DNA of 64,000 nt from contig JANOPZ010000077.1 of NCBI GenBank assembly GCA_031422195.1, forward strand, positions 4,647 to 68,646. Reading direction: 5' to 3'. This document shows, one piece after another, positions 60,943-64,000 of the stretch. A model generated the notes under the pieces. The model saw only the letters and a list, made by a program, of their open reading frames with translations. It was not told where the DNA came from and did no database searches. Both the position numbers and the translations under genes were made by a program. How positions within the stretch are numbered: position 1 is the stretch's first letter; each line of letters starts with the position of its first letter. The DNA comes from JALOTE01 sp031422195. GTDB taxonomy: Bacteria; Pseudomonadota; Alphaproteobacteria; Rhizobiales; Rhizobiaceae.

Positions 60943-62081
60943 GGGGTCACCTGTGAGTTCGTGCGTTGAACCATCAACAGCGCGAGAAAAAATGCAACGA
61001 CGGCCACTGCGGCATAGATGCCATATCCAATGGAAAAGCCAGCCACGCCGGAAATGCCGCCATAGACCAATGGCGCAATAATGCGAAATGGTGCGCCGAT
61101 CATTGACAATGTGCTGATGGCGGCGGCGGCGCTGGCGGGCGCTAGTTTGGGGGCAAGCGCAAATCCTGCGGGCACAATGCAGGCTGTGCCGAGGCCGACA
61201 ACTCCAAAGCCGATTATAGAATGCGCAAAGCCGGTGGACAGAACCACATTGGCCAATCCGATGAGAATGATGGCGAGCGAGATCACCAGCAGTTTTTCAT
61301 CGCCGATTTTGGCGCGCAGGGCATCGCCGGCAAAACGGGTGATGGCTTGCACAATCGCGTAAACTGTTGCGCCAGTTCCGGCATAGGCGGCGAGGGCAGG
61401 GGTCTCAGCAGCAAGCGTTTTGGCAGAAAAATTGATCACCGAAACTTCTACTGCGATGGATATGCCAACAATGGTGCTCAGCAAAATGAATGTGGTTGAC
61501 GGCTTGAACCACGATTGGCCGGAGGCAGCTTCGGTGGGCCCGCGGTCAGGCGTTGCTTTGACAACAACCAGCATTGCCGCCCCATAGGCTATAAAGCCGG
61601 CCAGAGCGGTGATCGTGACTCCGAACATAACCGATAAATAGCTGCCAAGAATTGCACCGCCTGCAACTCCAACAGACGACATGGCATGAAAGCTGGATAA
61701 TACTGGAAAGCCGCCTTCCCGTTCGACTGCGATGCCTTCGCTGTTCATCACCAAGTCAACACTTGCCACTAAAAAGCTGAACATAAACAGCGCAGCAAAC
61801 AACATGAACGCCGAATTTGCGTGGAGTAATACTGAAAGGCAAAAAGCGGCTAGGGCCAGCAATAAAAGTAAACGGCGCTTGAGGCTGATTTTGACAAGTA
61901 CACGGCCCGCAACGGCCATTCCAGCAATTCCTGCGATTCCAAAGCCGACGAATGCTACGCCTAAAGCTTCAGGCGACAAGCCAGAATTGCTTGCGACGAC
62001 TGGCACGGAGCCGCTCATCAGGCCAAGCCCCAGCCCAAAGCACAGGAATGTGATAGCAACAGCAGTGCGCGGGCTAAACAT
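60939..62081 (-). CDS. MFS transporter
   Basis: The 380-residue protein has about twelve membrane helices and lies in the short-loop group of sugar/amine MFS proteins. Helix 1 is TAVAITFLCFGLGLGLMSGSVPVV, and the loop after helix 2 reads VLVKISLKRRLL. It is translationally coupled to the GcvT/FAD oxidoreductase and follows an mttB-like gene across a strong hairpin. It may import a methylated amine; no substrate can be assigned from sequence. Confidence 0.88.
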   Translation of the reverse strand: MFSPRTAVAITFLCFGLGLGLMSGSVPVVASNSGLSPEALGVAFVGFGIAGIAGMAVAGRVLVKISLKRRLLLLLALAAFCLSVLLHANSAFMLFAALFMFSFLVASVDLVMNSEGIAVEREGGFPVLSSFHAMSSVGVAGGAILGSYLSVMFGVTITALAGFIAYGAAMLVVVKATPDRGPTEAASGQSWFKPSTTFILLSTIVGISIAVEVSVINFSAKTLAAETPALAAYAGTGATVYAIVQAITRFAGDALRAKIGDEKLLVISLAIILIGLANVVLSTGFAHSIIGFGVVGLGTACIVPAGFALAPKLAPASAAAAISTLSMIGAPFRIIAPLVYGGISGVAGFSIGYGIYAAVAVVAFFLALLMVQRTNSQVTP

Positions 62082-62104
62082 TAGAATTTAGTGGTGCAAA
62101 GAAC

Positions 62105-62142
62105 ACCCCTCTTTGTCGCCATCTTCTGCGACAGAGAGGGGT
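62105..62142 (-). terminator. 15-bp stem-loop downstream of the second mttB-like gene
   Basis: ACCCCTCTTTGTCGC (62105-62119) pairs with GCGACAGAGAGGGGT (62128-62142) with one G-U pair and an 8-base loop. On the minus strand it is followed by GTTCTTTG. It probably ends most mttB-like transcripts or stabilises their 3' end before the MFS gene. Confidence 0.75.
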
Positions 62143-62181
62143 AACCTGGCCGCCACAGGGATCTCAGAAAATTATACACCA

Positions 62182-63786
62182 TCAAAAATCGGTCGGCGCG
62201 CCGCCTTCTGATTTGCGGCGGGCGACGAAATCATCAAGTTCAGAACGGATGGTGTCGTCCATAGGCGCAGGCTCAAATTCAGCCAAAATGCGCTGGCCCA
62301 ATTTATAGGCGCGCTCGTAAGTTTGCACGATGCCATTGTCGCGCCAGTTTTCAAAGTTGGACCAATCAGACAAAAATGGCGCGTAAAACGCAGTCTCATA
62401 GCGGTCTTGCGTGTGCTGCGTGCCGAAGAAATGGCCGCCGGGGCCAACCTCGCGAACGGTTTCAACAGCCAGCGCTTCCGGACTCCAGTCAACGGGTTTC
62501 ATATAGGCGGACAATTGCTGAATTTGCTCGCAATCAATGATGAATTTTTCAAACGATGCGCAAAGCCCGCCCTCCAGCCAGCCCGCTGCATGGTAGACGA
62601 AATTGGTGCCGGACGTGAGCGCCGCAAACAGTGAATGCGATGATTCAATCATCGCCTGGGCATCAACGCAATTGGTGGCGTTGGTGTTGGATGAGCGCAA
62701 CGGCAAATTGTAGAACCGTGCCATTTGGCCAGTCATCTGTGTAGCGCGGATATAATCCGGTGTGCCAAATGCGGGCGCACCGGTTTTCATATCCACGTTG
62801 GATGAAAACGTGCCGATGGCGCAGGGCGCACCCGGATTGACGCATTGCAGCAGCACAATGGCAATCAACGCCTCAGCGATAGATTGCGCGACAGTGCCAG
62901 CCATGGTGATCGGGCTCATCGCGCCGGCCAAAGTGAAGGGCGTTATGATCACTGGTTGGCCTTTGCGGGCCATGCGCATTGCGCCGTCGAGCATCGGCAA
63001 ATCATGTTTCAGCGGCGACGTCGAGTTGATGTTGGTGAACATACGCGGCTTGGCGGCAAACTCAGCGTCGCTTAGACCGCCAGCAATACGCACCATTTCC
63101 ATCACATCTTCGATGCGTTCTGTGCCAAGTGAATAGGCATGCACCACTTTGTCAGACATGGTCAGCTGGTCATAGAGACAATCCAGATGCCGCACAGAGG
63201 GGTGGCTGTCGAGCGGCTCAACTTGGTAGCCTGCATGAACGTGAATGCAGTTGAAATAATGCGTCAGTTTAACCAGCTTTTGGAAATGCTCGCGCGTGCC
63301 GGAAACGCGGCCTGTCATCATGTCGGAATAATTCGGCGGTGAAGCAATGGAAGCGAAAATCACGTGATTGCCGCCAAACGGCAGGGCCTTTTCAGGATTA
63401 CGCGGCGTAATGGTGAATTTGGCTGGCGCAAGTTTGATTTTCGCCATTACAAATTCGCGGTCCATTCGGATGCGCGCGCCCTCGGCATGGCGGTTTTCAA
63501 TGATCACGCCATCGGGTATGAATGCTTCGAGAACAGCAATCGCCTCAAGATTGAGAAATTCGATGCCAATATCCTCGAGGATTGTCATCGCAGCGTTGTG
63601 AATGGCGAGCACGCCTTCCATCGGCAAAGGCTCAGTCGGTCTATCAGGGTTTTCAGGCACGCCCCACGGCATTTGAGAAACGGCCGCACCACCGCGCCTT
63701 GCATTAGCAGAGCGTCCACCACGACGGACGCGTTCACCGGAAGCAGCTGCATTCCGGGTTTCAGGCAAAGCAGAATCAGTGGTCAT
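62182..63786 (-). CDS. MttB-family (COG5598) corrinoid-dependent methyltransferase, copy 2
   Basis: The 534-residue protein starts MTTDSALPETRNAAASGERV and has an Arg/Gly-rich segment at 19-33 with RRGGRSA at 21-27, then the MttB barrel: IHNAAMTILEDIGIEFLNLEAI, HVHAGYQVEPLDSHPSV, MSPITMAGTVAQSIAEALIAI and LTSGTNFVYHAAGWLEGGLCASFEKFIID. No in-frame UAG is present. It aligns with copy 1 throughout but is clearly different, so the two probably act on different methylated amines. No corrinoid gene accompanies it, so it may use the one at 53 kb. Confidence 0.92.
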   Translation of the reverse strand: MTTDSALPETRNAAASGERVRRGGRSANARRGGAAVSQMPWGVPENPDRPTEPLPMEGVLAIHNAAMTILEDIGIEFLNLEAIAVLEAFIPDGVIIENRHAEGARIRMDREFVMAKIKLAPAKFTITPRNPEKALPFGGNHVIFASIASPPNYSDMMTGRVSGTREHFQKLVKLTHYFNCIHVHAGYQVEPLDSHPSVRHLDCLYDQLTMSDKVVHAYSLGTERIEDVMEMVRIAGGLSDAEFAAKPRMFTNINSTSPLKHDLPMLDGAMRMARKGQPVIITPFTLAGAMSPITMAGTVAQSIAEALIAIVLLQCVNPGAPCAIGTFSSNVDMKTGAPAFGTPDYIRATQMTGQMARFYNLPLRSSNTNATNCVDAQAMIESSHSLFAALTSGTNFVYHAAGWLEGGLCASFEKFIIDCEQIQQLSAYMKPVDWSPEALAVETVREVGPGGHFFGTQHTQDRYETAFYAPFLSDWSNFENWRDNGIVQTYERAYKLGQRILAEFEPAPMDDTIRSELDDFVARRKSEGGAPTDF

Positions 63787-63915
63787 TTAGGGGTGCCAAA
63801 TTTTTAATGTGTAGACATAATGGCGCGTGCCCAAAATTGCGCTTGGCTGGCCGCGACGCACACGAAAAATCATATGACGCAAACAGGCCAGCCTAGTCTA
63901 GGTTATAAACGGACG

Positions 63916-64000
63916 TCAGGCAGCCTGTGTATGAACAGCCGGTGTAACCATGGCGCCGATCAAAGCTTGCATCGACAAAGTGCCAAGCGGTTTGCCGTTG
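63916..64000 (-). CDS. C-terminus of an unidentified protein (cut by window edge)
   Basis: Reading leftwards from the right edge, an open frame of 27 residues ends at TGA 63916, with ...GKPLGTLSMQALIGAMVTPA and a short tail VHTQAA. It is on the same strand as the second mttB-like gene, 129 bases upstream of it. Too little is visible to name the protein. No gene was seen between 63787 and 63915. Confidence 0.5.
   Translation of the reverse strand, partial: NGKPLGTLSMQALIGAMVTPAVHTQAA

Noticed and set aside
53587..63786. Pyrrolysine use in the MttB-like genes
   Set aside because: Both reading frames are full length without an in-frame UAG, so they belong to the non-pyrrolysine branch.

Overview
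The window comes from an aerobic, moderate-GC alphaproteobacterium, most likely of the Hyphomicrobiales (Rhizobiales) group. The signs are a four-gene Anbu proteasome module, heterotetrameric sarcosine oxidase, a DUF1127 mini-protein, 4-base-overlap gene chains, an ExoD homologue and imperfect palindromic intergenic repeats of the type common in that order. No rRNA, tRNA, transposase, phage gene or CRISPR array was found. Genus is not determinable from what is visible.

Layout. 1-5.8 kb (minus): a DMT exporter (cut by the window edge), Anbu protease, transglutaminase-like protein, alpha-E protein, circularly permuted ATP-grasp, creatininase-family amidohydrolase and RidA-family deaminase. 6.0-12.7 kb (plus): an NMT1-type ABC importer behind a sigma54-like promoter, a cytosine/creatinine-deaminase-like amidohydrolase, an FAD oxidase and two flavodoxin-fold reductases, meeting a 5-oxoprolinase/hydantoinase fusion on the other strand. 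17.4-20.9 kb: DjlA-like, amidase, EEP and PhzF genes. 20.9-25.8 kb (minus): soxBDAG sarcosine oxidase. 26-28.8 kb: MscS-type channel and a small secreted protein. 28.9-36.4 kb: a surface-sugar cluster with a HAD-UbiA fusion, DprE1-like oxidase, small DMT, epimerase, aminotransferase and GT-C-like membrane protein. 36.6-43.7 kb: GcvT/FAD demethylating oxidoreductase, a GlxA/GbdR-type regulator, DUF1127, LysR, and a TetR-reductase pair with two operators.

43.7-64 kb holds the one-carbon core: a RACo-like corrinoid reactivase, methyl-THF:corrinoid methyltransferase, MetF plus a MetV-like partner, Virulence_fact and DUF1638 proteins, a corrinoid protein, two non-pyrrolysine MttB-family methyltransferases, betaine-homocysteine methyltransferase, and a second GcvT/FAD oxidoreductase with an MFS transporter. 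Three surface-glycan genes sit inside this run.

Read together, the window can take a quaternary amine such as glycine betaine down to glycine. The first methyl leaves through MttB/corrinoid to THF, or through BHMT to homocysteine. The later methyls leave through the GcvT/FAD enzymes and sarcosine oxidase, and MetF/MetV-like would oxidise methyl-THF. The most striking unexplained feature is a short Arg/Gly-rich tail on the four enzymes expected to dock on the corrinoid protein (both MttBs, the methyl-THF methyltransferase and the reactivase) and, more weakly, on BHMT, while the corrinoid protein has a strongly acidic N-terminus. In addition, the methyl-THF methyltransferase and BHMT genes share the same 20-bp palindrome just upstream of their starts.
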